Shown here in pieces: positions 17,530-26,176 of a stretch of 64,000 bases of DNA. The stretch covers positions 868,001-932,000 of the forward strand of contig BPGK01000001.1 of NCBI GenBank assembly GCA_026002995.1, written 5' to 3'. Position 1 is the stretch's first letter; every line of letters begins with the position of its first letter. The notes beneath the pieces are model-generated. The model saw only the letters and a list, made by a program, of their open reading frames with translations, was not told where the DNA came from and made no database searches. Made by a program: the position numbers and the translations under genes. The DNA is from Gaiellaceae bacterium (lineage in GTDB: Bacteria; Actinomycetota; Thermoleophilia; Gaiellales; Gaiellaceae).

Positions 17530-18030
17530 GTGAGCGTGAGAGCTCGAGCGACGACACAGCGGGCGGGGTTGCTCGTGGCCTCGAGCGGCGGTCACCTCCT
17601 CCAGCTCGTTCTCCTCGCACGGCGCTTGCCGGACGCTGCGTGGACGTGGGTCACGTTCGACACCCCTGACGCTCGATTCCTGCTCGATGGTCGGAAGACG
17701 GTGTTTGCCCACCATCCGACGAACCGGAACCTCCTGAACCTCGTCCGTAACCTGCGGATCGCGGTGCAGCTCGTCCGACGTGTGCGCCCATCGGTGCTGG
17801 TCACAACCGGAGCGGGCGTTGCTGTGCCGTTCTGCTGGGTCGCGAAGCTCTTCGGAGCGAGAATCGTGTACGTCGAGAGCCTAACCAGGATCTCGAGCAT
17901 CTCTCTGTCGGCCCGTCTCGTCCATCCGATCGCGGATCACGTCTTCGTTCAGTGGCCAGGGGCGGTGCACAAGCTTCGAAAGGCGGAGTTCGCCGGCAGC
18001 ATCCTCTCATGCGCCGAGCACGAGACGTAG
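17530..18030 (+). CDS. Alg14/PssD-like membrane subunit of a GT28 glycosyltransferase
   Basis: A protein of about 166 residues with the Alg14/PssD pattern: a basic N-terminus, LLVASSGGHLLQLVLL (Rossmann loop S-x-GGH), TTGAGVAVPFCWVAKLFGARIVYVES and VFVQWPGA. The family anchors an Alg13-like catalytic half to the membrane and supplies acceptor contacts. Start GTG 17530 is preferred, with GTG 17536 also possible. It is divergent from the GT2-PssE operon, with about 100 bp between, so the presumed complex is made from two promoters. The related PssE-like gene is at 16046-16543. Confidence 0.82.
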   Translation: MSVRARATTQRAGLLVASSGGHLLQLVLLARRLPDAAWTWVTFDTPDARFLLDGRKTVFAHHPTNRNLLNLVRNLRIAVQLVRRVRPSVLVTTGAGVAVPFCWVAKLFGARIVYVESLTRISSISLSARLVHPIADHVFVQWPGAVHKLRKAEFAGSILSCAEHET

Positions 18031-18166
18031 ACGCGAGACGCAGATAGGCGCGGCGGGCGTCGCGCAGGCGGATCGCCCCTTGCATTCTCGAGCATCGCGG
18101 CTATGGTTCGTGGTGTTCCTACGTGGAGCGCTGGTCTGCGAGGGGGGCCGGCACGGGGGAGGAGTG

Positions 18167-19663
18167 GTGTCTGCAGTAACAGGGGAAGCGACTGCCCTCT
18201 CGCATACGGAGGCGCTTGCCAGCCCACAGGTCATGCCTCGCCGACGCGGATCGCGTCGGGGCTGGATCCTTCGGCGTCTCCTCCTCGCCGCTGACCTCGT
18301 CGGCCTCGTCGTGGCGTTCGGGCTCGCCCTTCTCTTCGAGCCCGCCCTACGCGATGTCGACGAGGTCACCCCGCGCGTCGAGCTCTTGCTCTTCGTGCTG
18401 ACGCTGCCACTGTGGGTCTTGCTCTTCCGTGTCCACGGTCTCTACGATCGAGACGAGGAGCGGACCGACCACTCGACGGTAGACGACGTCGTCGGAGTCT
18501 TCCAGGCCGTGACCCTCGGGACGTGGTCGTTCCTCGTCCTCAGCACGTTGTTCGACGCACCGCATCCGACACTCGCGCGACTCGTCGTCTTCTGGCTCCT
18601 CTCAGTCGGTCTCGTGCCGCTCTTGCGCGGGGCGACGCGCGCTGCTGCCAGAAGAACCGCGCTCTACACCCAGAACGTCATCATTGTCGGCTCCGGTCGG
18701 GTCGCACGGCTGCTCGCAGGAAAGATCCTGAAGCACCCAGAGTACGGGCTCGACGTCGTCGGTTTCGTCGACCACGACGGCGGCGCGTCCATCAGCGGAG
18801 CTCGATCCGTGCCCCTTCTCGGTACCACCGATGAGCTCCCCAGGCTGGTGGCGGAGCATTCGGTCGATCGTGTCGTGATCGCGTTCTCCACCGAGCCGTA
18901 TGAGCGGACGCTGAGCGTCATCAGATCACTTCAACAAGTCGACGTGCAGATCGACATCGTCCCGCGCATGTTCGAGGTGCTCGGAGCCGGCGCGCAGATG
19001 CATACGATCGAGGGCCTACCACTCGTCGGCCTATCGCCGACCAAGCTCCCGCGGTCATCCCGTGTCCTCAAGCGAGCCTTCGACACTCTCGGGGCGACGC
19101 TGGGGCTGGTCATCCTCGCTCCCCTGTTCCTCATCGTGGCGGTCTGGATCAAGCTCGACTCTCCGGGGCCGGTGTTCTTCCGTCAATGCAGGATCGGGCA
19201 GCGGCAACGCCCCTTCCAAATCTTCAAGTTCCGCACCATGGTCGTCGACGCGGAAGCACGAAAGGGCGAGGTCGCCCACCTCAACATGCACGCGACCGAC
19301 GACCCGCGGATGTTCAAGGCGCCGAACGACCCACGTGTGACGCGCGCAGGGAAGTGGCTCCGCCGTTGGCGGATCGACGAGCTTCCGCAGCTCATCAACG
19401 TTCTGCTTGGACACATGTCCTTGGTGGGGCCGCGTCCCCTCATCCCAGACGAGGACTCGCACGTCGAGCACTGGGCACGTCGCCGCCTCGACCTCAAGCC
19501 GGGAATGACTGGGCTCTGGCAGGTGCTCGGCGCGAGCGACATCCCGTTCGAAGAGATGACGAAGCTGGACTACCTCTATGTGACGAACTGGTCGTTGCGA
19601 GAGGACCTCCGGCTCATCATGCTCACGATCCCTGCCGTTGCTCGAACGCGTGCAGCGTACTGA
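18167..19663 (+). CDS. Polyprenyl glycosylphosphotransferase initiating sugar transferase (WbaP-like)
   Basis: A membrane protein of about 498 residues that should transfer a sugar-1-phosphate to undecaprenyl phosphate, the first step of repeat-unit synthesis. The N-terminal half has four to five hydrophobic segments and a Rossmann-like domain (NVIIVGSGRVARLLAG). The C-terminal catalytic domain shows KRAFDTLGATLGLV, a membrane re-entrant stretch, FKFRTMVVDAE, RRWRIDELPQLINVLLG and SLVGPRP, all hallmarks of the bacterial sugar-transferase family. Start GTG 18167 follows a GGGGGAGGAG tract closely; GTG 18164 and ATG 18233 are alternatives. It lies 136 bp after the PssD-like gene. Confidence 0.9.
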   Translation: MSAVTGEATALSHTEALASPQVMPRRRGSRRGWILRRLLLAADLVGLVVAFGLALLFEPALRDVDEVTPRVELLLFVLTLPLWVLLFRVHGLYDRDEERTDHSTVDDVVGVFQAVTLGTWSFLVLSTLFDAPHPTLARLVVFWLLSVGLVPLLRGATRAAARRTALYTQNVIIVGSGRVARLLAGKILKHPEYGLDVVGFVDHDGGASISGARSVPLLGTTDELPRLVAEHSVDRVVIAFSTEPYERTLSVIRSLQQVDVQIDIVPRMFEVLGAGAQMHTIEGLPLVGLSPTKLPRSSRVLKRAFDTLGATLGLVILAPLFLIVAVWIKLDSPGPVFFRQCRIGQRQRPFQIFKFRTMVVDAEARKGEVAHLNMHATDDPRMFKAPNDPRVTRAGKWLRRWRIDELPQLINVLLGHMSLVGPRPLIPDEDSHVEHWARRRLDLKPGMTGLWQVLGASDIPFEEMTKLDYLYVTNWSLREDLRLIMLTIPAVARTRAAY

Positions 19664-19702
19664 GGCCGCTCGCCTTCCGCGGTACGCTCCTCGAGAACGA
19701 CC

Positions 19703-20272
19703 GTGCTGTTTACGGAGACAGAGTTGGCGGGCGCGTTCGTGATCGACCTCGAGCGGCACGAGGACGAGCGAGGGTTCTTCGCGCGCACCTTCTGTCAGCG
19801 CGAGTTCACCGCGCGTGAGCTCGAGCCGGTTGTCGCGCAGGCGAGTATCGCGTTCAACCACCGCCGCGGAACGCTTCGCGGCATGCACTTCCAGTACCCA
19901 CCCTCGAGCGAGACCAAGCTCGTACGGTGCACGCGCGGGTCCATCGTGGACGTGATCGTCGACCTTCGTCCCGAGAGCCCCACCTTCTTGCAGCACGTCG
20001 CGGTTGAGCTCGACGCCGACAGCCGTCGTGCTCTCTACGTGCCGCGACGGTTCGCGCACGGCTACCAGGTGCTCGAGGACGAGACGGAGACGAGCTACCT
20101 GATCGGCGAGTTCCACACACCGGCTGCGGAAGGTGGGCTTCGCTACGACGATCCACGGCTCGGGATCGCATGGCCGCTCGAGGTCACGTCGATCTCTCCG
20201 AAGGATCGCGCATGGCCGTTGTTGGATGAGCTCGAGGCAGAGCTACGCCGCCGGATGACCCTCAACCACTGA
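19703..20272 (+). CDS. dTDP-4-dehydrorhamnose 3,5-epimerase family protein (RfbC/RmlC-like)
   Basis: A 189-residue cupin-fold epimerase acting on nucleotide 4-keto-6-deoxy sugars. The catalytic His lies in RGTLRGMHFQ (about residue 63), with the partner Asp/Tyr region in RFAHGYQVLEDETETSYL. The start is the GTG at 19703. Because the next genes make a CDP-activated sugar and no dTDP-rhamnose genes (rmlA, B, D) are present in the window, the natural substrate may be a CDP-hexose rather than dTDP-4-dehydrorhamnose. It begins a five-gene run (19703-24190) with short or overlapping junctions. Confidence 0.85.
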   Translation: MLFTETELAGAFVIDLERHEDERGFFARTFCQREFTARELEPVVAQASIAFNHRRGTLRGMHFQYPPSSETKLVRCTRGSIVDVIVDLRPESPTFLQHVAVELDADSRRALYVPRRFAHGYQVLEDETETSYLIGEFHTPAAEGGLRYDDPRLGIAWPLEVTSISPKDRAWPLLDELEAELRRRMTLNH

Positions 20273-20288
20273 GCACGGTGAGGACCTT

Positions 20289-21710
20289 GTGATACTCGTC
20301 GACTCGTTGAAGGCGCGAGAGGCCGAGGGCCGACCGATTCGCGTAGGCCTTGTCGGTGCGGGCTTCATCGCCCGGGCGCTGGCGAGCCAGATCGTGAACA
20401 GCGTTCCCGGCATGCGGCTCGCTGCGGTGCAGGGGCGACGCCTCGACCGCGCCGAGGCGATCTGTCGCTACGCGGGCGCCGACGGTCGTGTCGCGGATGA
20501 TCAAGCCACTCTCGAGGATGCGATCCGATCCGGACGCACGGGGATAGTCGAGGATGCGATGCTCCTCTGCCGCTCCGAACAGCTCGACGTCCTCGTCGAT
20601 GCGACGGGGTCGGTGGACTTCGGAGCCGAAGTCGCCCTGGAGGCCTTTCGCCACGGCATCCACGTCGTTCTGATGAACGCCGAGCTCGATGCGACGATCG
20701 GTCCGATTCTCCACCACTACGCGCGCGAACACGGCGTGATTCTGTCCGCGACCGACGGGGACGAGCCCGGAGTCCAGATGAATCTCGCGCGTTGGCTAGC
20801 GGGGCTCGGCTTCACGCCACGTGTCCTCGGGAACGTCAAAGGCTTCTACGATCCGTATCGGAACCCGTCCACGCAACGGGAGTTCGCCGAGAGGTGGGGG
20901 CAGAACCCAGACATGGTGGCATCGTTTGCCGACGGATCGAAGCTCAACTATGAGCAGGCGATCGTCGCGAACGCCACAGGGTTTACGGTGCTCTCACGCG
21001 GGATGTCTCGCGGGCGGCGCTACGAGGGCCCGATCGCCGAGATCGGAGCCCTCTACGACCTCGACCTCGTCCGAGAACATGGCGGCATCGTCGACTTCAC
21101 AGTGGGGACGCCGGGGGCGAAGGTCTTCTGCCTTGCGGAGCATGATGACTCGAGGCAATACCGGTACCTCGAGTTGTACAAGCTCGGGTCTGGGCCGCTC
21201 TACGCGTTCTGGGTTCCGTACCACCTGCCGCACCTCGAGACTCCGAACGCTATCGCGCGTGTTGTCCTGTTCGGAGACAGCATCGCGCCTCCGCTCGGAG
21301 GGCCCGTCGTCGAAGTCTGCGCGGTGGCGAAGCGCGATCTTCGGGCGGGCGAGACACTGGACGACTGCGGCACGTACATGACGTATGGCGAAGCGGTGAA
21401 AACCCCTGAGATGTGCGCGAGGCGGTACCTTCCCGGAGGTCTCGCGCAGGGTTGCGTCCTCCTTCGAGACATCCCGAAGGACGCCGTTCTTACCTACGAC
21501 GACGTCGAGCTGCCGCCCGTGAGACTCGCCGATCGTCTCCGCGCCGAGCAGTATCGGCACTTCCTCGGCGAGACGTGGCTCGAGGATCGGCTGGCGCAGA
21601 GAGCGGCGGGGACATCGATCGCGGGCCGGCTCCAGGGATCGCCGACGCCTGCCGATGAAAGTCGCGTGGCGTCGGTGAGTCCCTCGTCCAACGTCTCTGG
21701 TAGCCCATGA
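20289..21710 (+). CDS. NAD(P)-dependent homoserine-dehydrogenase-like oxidoreductase with SAF-type C-terminus
   Basis: A 473-residue cytoplasmic protein starting at a GTG. The N-terminal Rossmann fold has the GLVGAGFIA dinucleotide motif (about residues 20-28) and VLVDATG; the middle resembles homoserine-dehydrogenase-like proteins (ATDGDEPGVQMNL), and the C-terminus a SAF/antifreeze-like domain (VVEVCAVAKRDLRAGETLDDCG). Family members are often annotated as homoserine dehydrogenase but recur beside RfbF and PIG-L genes in polysaccharide loci, where they probably act on an activated sugar or its side chain. It overlaps rfbF by 4 bp (ATGA). The exact reaction is unknown. Confidence 0.75.
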   Translation: MILVDSLKAREAEGRPIRVGLVGAGFIARALASQIVNSVPGMRLAAVQGRRLDRAEAICRYAGADGRVADDQATLEDAIRSGRTGIVEDAMLLCRSEQLDVLVDATGSVDFGAEVALEAFRHGIHVVLMNAELDATIGPILHHYAREHGVILSATDGDEPGVQMNLARWLAGLGFTPRVLGNVKGFYDPYRNPSTQREFAERWGQNPDMVASFADGSKLNYEQAIVANATGFTVLSRGMSRGRRYEGPIAEIGALYDLDLVREHGGIVDFTVGTPGAKVFCLAEHDDSRQYRYLELYKLGSGPLYAFWVPYHLPHLETPNAIARVVLFGDSIAPPLGGPVVEVCAVAKRDLRAGETLDDCGTYMTYGEAVKTPEMCARRYLPGGLAQGCVLLRDIPKDAVLTYDDVELPPVRLADRLRAEQYRHFLGETWLEDRLAQRAAGTSIAGRLQGSPTPADESRVASVSPSSNVSGSP

Positions 21711-22507
21711 AGGTCGTGATCTTCTGCGGCGGGCTCGGGGTACGTATGGGGGAGGCCACACAGCGAATCCCGAAGCCCATGATCCCGATCGGGACGCAGC
21801 CGATCCTCTGGCACCTCATGAAGTGGTACGCCTCTTGGGGACACCGGGAGTTCATTCTGTGCCTCGGGTATCGCGCAGAGAGCGTGAAGAAGTACTTCCT
21901 CTCCTACGAGGAAGCTCTCGCGAACGACTTCGTTCTCGCTGACGGCGGCAGAGAGGTGCGAGTCCTGAGCTCCGACATCTCGGATTGGCGAATCACGTTC
22001 GTGGACACCGGAGTGCGCGCCGAGATTGGCCAGCGCCTCAAGGCGGTCGAGCCCTACCTCGAGGGTGACGCGACGTTCCTCGCGACCTACGGGGACGCTC
22101 TGACCGACGCGCCGCTCGACGAGATGATCGCTCTGCACGAGCGGAGCGGGAAGACAGCGCTCCTGATGTCGGTACGGCCCCGTCTCGACTACCACCTGCT
22201 GCGTTCGGATTCGAGCACCGGTCTCGTTCTGGCCGTCCAGCGGCTTGCCGAGGCCGACGTCCGGATCAACGGTGGGTTCTTCGTCTTTCGGCGAGAGATC
22301 TTCGACGTGATCGGGCCCGGCGAAGACCTCGTCGAGGAGCCCTTTGCACGCCTCATCGAGCGGGGAGACCTCCTCGCATACCCGTACGACGGCTTCTGGG
22401 AGCCCATGGACACGATCAAGGACAAGCAGAAGCTGGACGCCATCTACGAGGCTGGGCAGGCACCCTGGCTCCTCGGGCCGTCACGAGGGAAGGCATGCCT
22501 CGAGTAG
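21707..22507 (+). CDS. rfbF: Glucose-1-phosphate cytidylyltransferase
   Basis: A 266-residue nucleotidyltransferase predicted to make CDP-glucose from CTP and glucose 1-phosphate. Family signatures: VVIFCGGLGVRM (nucleotide loop), KPMIPIG, YGDALTD (metal-binding Asp, about residue 128), NGGFFVFRREIFD and FWEPMDTIKDK. Length and motifs agree with RfbF/AscA enzymes. CDP-glucose normally feeds a 4,6-dehydratase (RfbG); the only candidate here is the SDR at 23147-24190. It overlaps the genes on both sides (ATGA upstream, 13 bp downstream). Confidence 0.92.
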   Translation: MKVVIFCGGLGVRMGEATQRIPKPMIPIGTQPILWHLMKWYASWGHREFILCLGYRAESVKKYFLSYEEALANDFVLADGGREVRVLSSDISDWRITFVDTGVRAEIGQRLKAVEPYLEGDATFLATYGDALTDAPLDEMIALHERSGKTALLMSVRPRLDYHLLRSDSSTGLVLAVQRLAEADVRINGGFFVFRREIFDVIGPGEDLVEEPFARLIERGDLLAYPYDGFWEPMDTIKDKQKLDAIYEAGQAPWLLGPSRGKACLE

Positions 22508-23142
22508 CGATCTCGCTTCCGGAGTCGGTGGAGCGGGTGCTCGCGATCGGCTCGCATGCCGACGACATCGAGATCGGGTGTGGTGGCACGCTACTTCGCC
22601 TCGCACGGAGCAGGCCGGCGTTGTGGGTGACCTGGGTCGTGCTCTCGGCAACTGGAGAGCGTGCCGAGGAGGCGCGCGCAAGCGCCGAGGCCTTCCTCGC
22701 CCCGTGCGCACGCCGAGAGGTCGTCGTTCACGAGTTTCGGGACGGGTTCCTCCCGTACCACGGTGGTGCGGTCAAGGAGATGTTTGAAGGGCTCAAGCGT
22801 GTCGAGCCGGACCTGATCCTCACGCACTCGCGTGACGATCTCCATCAGGATCATCGCCTCGTCGGAGAGCTCACCTGGAACACCTGGCGGGATCACCTGA
22901 TTCTCGAGTACGAGATCCCGAAGTACGACGGCGACCTGGGGTCGCCAAACGTCTTCGTCGCGCTCGACGGCGAGGTCGTCGACGAGAAGCTTCGCCTGCT
23001 GGATCGGCACTACGTGAGTCAGCGCGGCAAGCACTGGTTCGACGCGGAGGTGTTCAGGGGCCTCATGCGCCTTCGGGGCATGGAGTGTGCATCGCGCTAC
23101 GCGGAGGCGTTCTTCTGTCGAAAACTCGTCCTCGGGGCCTAG
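22495..23142 (+). CDS. PIG-L/LmbE family deacetylase
   Basis: A 215-residue zinc-dependent N-deacetylase-like protein. The metal/catalytic motif is the variant AIGSHADDIEIGCGG (family A-H-P/A-D-D, about residues 17-31), and the second His site is DDLHQDHRLVG (about 113-123). Relatives remove acetyl groups from GlcNAc-containing lipids or small molecules. In this module it may deacetylate an amino-sugar intermediate or a sugar side chain. The start ATG overlaps the end of rfbF by 13 bp; the next gene starts 4 bp after the stop. Confidence 0.85.
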   Translation: MPRVAISLPESVERVLAIGSHADDIEIGCGGTLLRLARSRPALWVTWVVLSATGERAEEARASAEAFLAPCARREVVVHEFRDGFLPYHGGAVKEMFEGLKRVEPDLILTHSRDDLHQDHRLVGELTWNTWRDHLILEYEIPKYDGDLGSPNVFVALDGEVVDEKLRLLDRHYVSQRGKHWFDAEVFRGLMRLRGMECASRYAEAFFCRKLVLGA

Positions 23143-23146
23143 CGAC

Positions 23147-24190
23147 GTGAGGATCCTCGTCACCGGCCATCACGGCTACATCGGGTCTGTCCTCGCACCC
23201 ACGCTTCGCGAAGCCGGTCACGACGTCGTAGGCGTCGATACGTTCTTCTACCGAGGTTGCGACTTCGGCACCGCGCCGGACATCCCCTCGCTCGAGGCTG
23301 ACGTCCGTGACCTCGGCCCGCGCGATCTCGAGGGGTTCGATGCGGTGGTGCATCTCGCCGCGCTCTCGAACGACCCGGTCGGCGATCTCGATCCCGAGTT
23401 GACGTACGAGATCAATCTCCGCGGATCAGTCTCGCTGGCGCGGGCGGCGAAGGCCGCAGGCGTCCGTCGCTTCGTCTTCGCCTCCTCCTGCTCGATGTAT
23501 GGGGCGAGCGGCAGCGACGCGCTGCTCGACGAGAGCGCACCTCTCCGTCCGCTGACCCCTTACGCCGAGTCGAAGGTGCGTGCAGAGAAGGAGGTAGTCG
23601 CACTAGCTGGCGAGGGGTTCGCGCCCGTATTCATGCGAAACGCCACGGTCTACGGCGTCTCACCGCGACTTCGCCTCGACGTCGTGTTGAACAACCTCGT
23701 CGCCTGGGCGCATACCACCGGGGCGATTCGGCTTCAGAGCGACGGCTCCGCATGGCGACCGCTCGTCCACGTCCGCGACCTTTCCCGGGCAACCCTCGTG
23801 CTGCTCGACGCGCCGCTCGAGCTCGTTACTGGCCAAGCGTTCAACATCGGCTCTCCCGAGCAGAACTACCGTATCCGCGAGCTCGCAGAGATCGTCCACG
23901 ACTGTCTCCCCGAGTGCGAGGTCACCTTCGCGGGCGGAGTCTCGCCCGACCCGCGCAGCTACCGGGTGCGCTTCTCGAAGTTCGCCGAGACATTCCCGGA
24001 GTTTCGCTTCGAATGGACAGCCGAGCGCGGGGTGAAGGAGCTCGCACGCGCCTACGAGGAGCTCGGTCTCACGCTCGAGGAGTTCGACGTGACTGGTCGG
24101 TTCACGCGCCTTGCCCAGCTAAGGAGATTGCTCGACACGGGTGCGCTGGATCGTGACCTGCGTTGGCGTTCTCGCTCGGACGGTTCCTAG
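23147..24190 (+). CDS. NAD-dependent epimerase/dehydratase (extended SDR)
   Basis: A 347-residue extended short-chain dehydrogenase for a nucleotide sugar. The GTG at 23147 gives VRILVTGHHGYIG (G-x2-G-x2-G), preferred over an earlier in-frame start inside the previous gene. The catalytic triad appears as SSCSMYG, then YAESK (Y-x3-K); FMRNATVYG and a late RPLVHVRDLSRA follow the UDP-hexose-4-epimerase pattern. It is the only SDR in the module, so it could supply the 4,6-dehydratase or 4-reductase step on CDP-glucose. It overlaps convergent ybaB by 4 bp. Confidence 0.87.
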   Translation: MRILVTGHHGYIGSVLAPTLREAGHDVVGVDTFFYRGCDFGTAPDIPSLEADVRDLGPRDLEGFDAVVHLAALSNDPVGDLDPELTYEINLRGSVSLARAAKAAGVRRFVFASSCSMYGASGSDALLDESAPLRPLTPYAESKVRAEKEVVALAGEGFAPVFMRNATVYGVSPRLRLDVVLNNLVAWAHTTGAIRLQSDGSAWRPLVHVRDLSRATLVLLDAPLELVTGQAFNIGSPEQNYRIRELAEIVHDCLPECEVTFAGGVSPDPRSYRVRFSKFAETFPEFRFEWTAERGVKELARAYEELGLTLEEFDVTGRFTRLAQLRRLLDTGALDRDLRWRSRSDGS

Positions 24191-24516
24191 CCTCCTGAGC
24201 CGAGCCCGCCGAGGCCGCCGAGCCCTCCGGGGATGAGCCCTGCCATCTTCGACTCCATGAGCGAGCGTGCGGAGCGGAGCGCCTCGTTGACCGCGGCGAG
24301 GACGAGGTCGCCCAAGAGCTCCGGGTCGTCGGGGTCGATGGCGCGCGGGTCGATCGTGATCGAGAGCACCTCGCCCGCGCCGTTCGCCTTCACCGTCACC
24401 ATGCCCCCGCCGGCGGAGGCCTCGACGACCTCGTTCGCCGCCTCCTCTTGGGCCTTGGCGAGCTCGGCCTGCATGCGCTGGGCCTCGCGGAGCATCTTGT
24501 TCATGTCGAAGCTCAT
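24187..24516 (-). CDS. ybaB: YbaB/EbfC nucleoid-associated protein
   Basis: A 109-residue member of the YbaB/EbfC family, small dimeric DNA-binding proteins. The N-terminal helix (MNKMLREAQRMQAELAKAQ) and core (ANGAGEVLSITIDP, then LLGDLVLAAVNEALRSA) are canonical, followed by a Gly/Leu-rich tail. It overlaps the end of dnaX by 4 bp on the same strand, the common dnaX-ybaB pair. The recR gene that usually follows is absent; a polysaccharide gene converges instead. A GAGAAAGGGGA ribosome site precedes the ATG. Confidence 0.93.
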   Translation of the reverse strand: MSFDMNKMLREAQRMQAELAKAQEEAANEVVEASAGGGMVTVKANGAGEVLSITIDPRAIDPDDPELLGDLVLAAVNEALRSARSLMESKMAGLIPGGLGGLGGLGSGG

Positions 24517-26141
24517 CCGTCCCCTTTCTCTACCTCTCGGGCGTCCAACGTGTCCTTCAGCAGCGAGATCACGTCCTCCTCCGAGAGGCGCTCGTCCTGC
24601 ACGGCGACGGCGCTCTCGGCCGACGCGCCGGCGGCGAGCACGACGGCCAGTTTCTTGCCCGTGACCTCGTAGAGCGCGTCGCGGAGCAGGCCGAGGTTCT
24701 GCGGCTCCGAGACCTGACGGCGATGGAAGTCCGCCCCCGGGGGGAACTCGATGACGAGGGTATCGCCGGCGAGCTCGGTCGGGCGCGCCTCGGCGAGGAG
24801 GCTCGCGACCGGAATCGAGCGCTCTCGGACGGCCTCGACGATGCTCCGCAGCCAGGCGTCGGCGACCTGCTCGAACGCGACATCGGGGACGGGTTTCTCT
24901 CCAGCGACGGGCTCCGCGATCGGCTGCGCAGTGGGAGGCGCCGGAGGCTCGGGCGGCGGCGGGTCGGCGTGCGCCGCCTGCGGTACGCCGAGCCGGCTCT
25001 CGAGCAGCTCGACGCGGTGCGCGAGCGACTCGCGCGAGAGGTCCGCGTGCGGGCGCGTCACCTTCACGATCGCGAGCTCGAGCGGGAGACGCGGATCACC
25101 GCCCTGGCGCGCGTCGTCGACCGCGACCGCGAGGAGGTCGATCAGCCGCAGAACGGTCGGCTCGGGGAGCTGGTTCGCCTGCTCCCGGAGGGCGTCCTTC
25201 GTCTCCTCGGTGACCGGGAGCGACTCCGGCACGTGGCCGAGGTGCTGCACGAGGATGAGGTGGCGGAGGTGCTCGAGCAGGTGGACGACGAACCCTCCGA
25301 GATCCTGCCCCTGTTCCGCGAGCTCCTCGACGAACAGGAGCGCTCCCGCCGTGTCGCGGTCGACGATCATGTCGCAGAGGCGCAGCAGCGCCTCCTCCTC
25401 CACGGCACCGACGAGCTGGAGTACGGACTGGGGATCGACGACGCCGTTCGTCGCAGCCGCGAGTTGGTCGAGCGTTGAGACGGCGTCGCGGAAGGAGCCG
25501 TGCGCGCTCCGCGCGATGAGCGAGAGCGCTGCGTCGGGCGCCTGGATGCCCTCGCCGTCGGCGACGCGCCGAAGGAGCGCGACCAGCTCGCCGAGACGCG
25601 GCCGCTGGAAGACGAACGTCTGGCACCGCGAGCGAACCGTCGGGATCACCTTCGAGAAGTCGGTCGTGCAGAAGACGAAGAGGAGGTGGGGCGGAGGCTC
25701 CTCGATGAGCTTGAGCAGCGCGTTCCAGGCGGCGTCCGTGAGCTGGTGCGCTTCGTCCAGGATGTACACCTTGTAGCGACCCTCGACCGGCTGGAGGACG
25801 ACTCGCTCGCGGATCTCGCGGATGTCGTCGATGCCGCGCTGCGAGGCGGCGTCCATCTCCACGACATCGAGCGACGTGCCGCTCGCGATCGCCTGGCAGA
25901 CGTGGCAGGTCGTGTCGGGCGTCGTCGTCGGCCCGCGCGCGGCGGCGCAATTGAGGGCCTTCGCGAGGATCCGCGCCAGGGACGTCTTGCCCGTGCCCCG
26001 CGGCCCCGCGAAGAGGTAGGCCTGGCGCACCTGGTCGTGCTCGATCGCGTTTCGGAGGGTACGGACGATCGCCTCCTGCCCGACCACGTCGTCGAAGCTC
26101 TGGGGGCGGTACTTCCGGTAGAGCGCGGTCACCGCTCGCAT
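24513..26141 (-). CDS. dnaX: DNA polymerase III subunit gamma/tau
   Basis: A 542-residue clamp-loader ATPase. Motifs: LYRKYRPQSFDDVVGQE at the N-terminus, Walker A GPRGTGKTS (about residues 46-54), zinc-binding cysteines (NC, then TTCHVC), Walker B VYILDEAH (about 123-130) and sensor 1 (FCTTDFSKV). The C-terminal third has a Pro/Ala-rich linker and a tau-like domain ending LLKDTLDAREVEKG. ATG 26141 is used; a GTG three codons in (VTALYRKYRP) is also plausible. It is transcribed with ybaB, and the SRP RNA gene lies 35 bp upstream on the same strand. No frameshift slippery site was recognised. Confidence 0.95.
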   Translation of the reverse strand: MRAVTALYRKYRPQSFDDVVGQEAIVRTLRNAIEHDQVRQAYLFAGPRGTGKTSLARILAKALNCAAARGPTTTPDTTCHVCQAIASGTSLDVVEMDAASQRGIDDIREIRERVVLQPVEGRYKVYILDEAHQLTDAAWNALLKLIEEPPPHLLFVFCTTDFSKVIPTVRSRCQTFVFQRPRLGELVALLRRVADGEGIQAPDAALSLIARSAHGSFRDAVSTLDQLAAATNGVVDPQSVLQLVGAVEEEALLRLCDMIVDRDTAGALLFVEELAEQGQDLGGFVVHLLEHLRHLILVQHLGHVPESLPVTEETKDALREQANQLPEPTVLRLIDLLAVAVDDARQGGDPRLPLELAIVKVTRPHADLSRESLAHRVELLESRLGVPQAAHADPPPPEPPAPPTAQPIAEPVAGEKPVPDVAFEQVADAWLRSIVEAVRERSIPVASLLAEARPTELAGDTLVIEFPPGADFHRRQVSEPQNLGLLRDALYEVTGKKLAVVLAAGASAESAVAVQDERLSEEDVISLLKDTLDAREVEKGDG

Positions 26142-26176
26142 TCAAGCAGGTGGGCCCGCGCGGCACGTTGCAGAAG

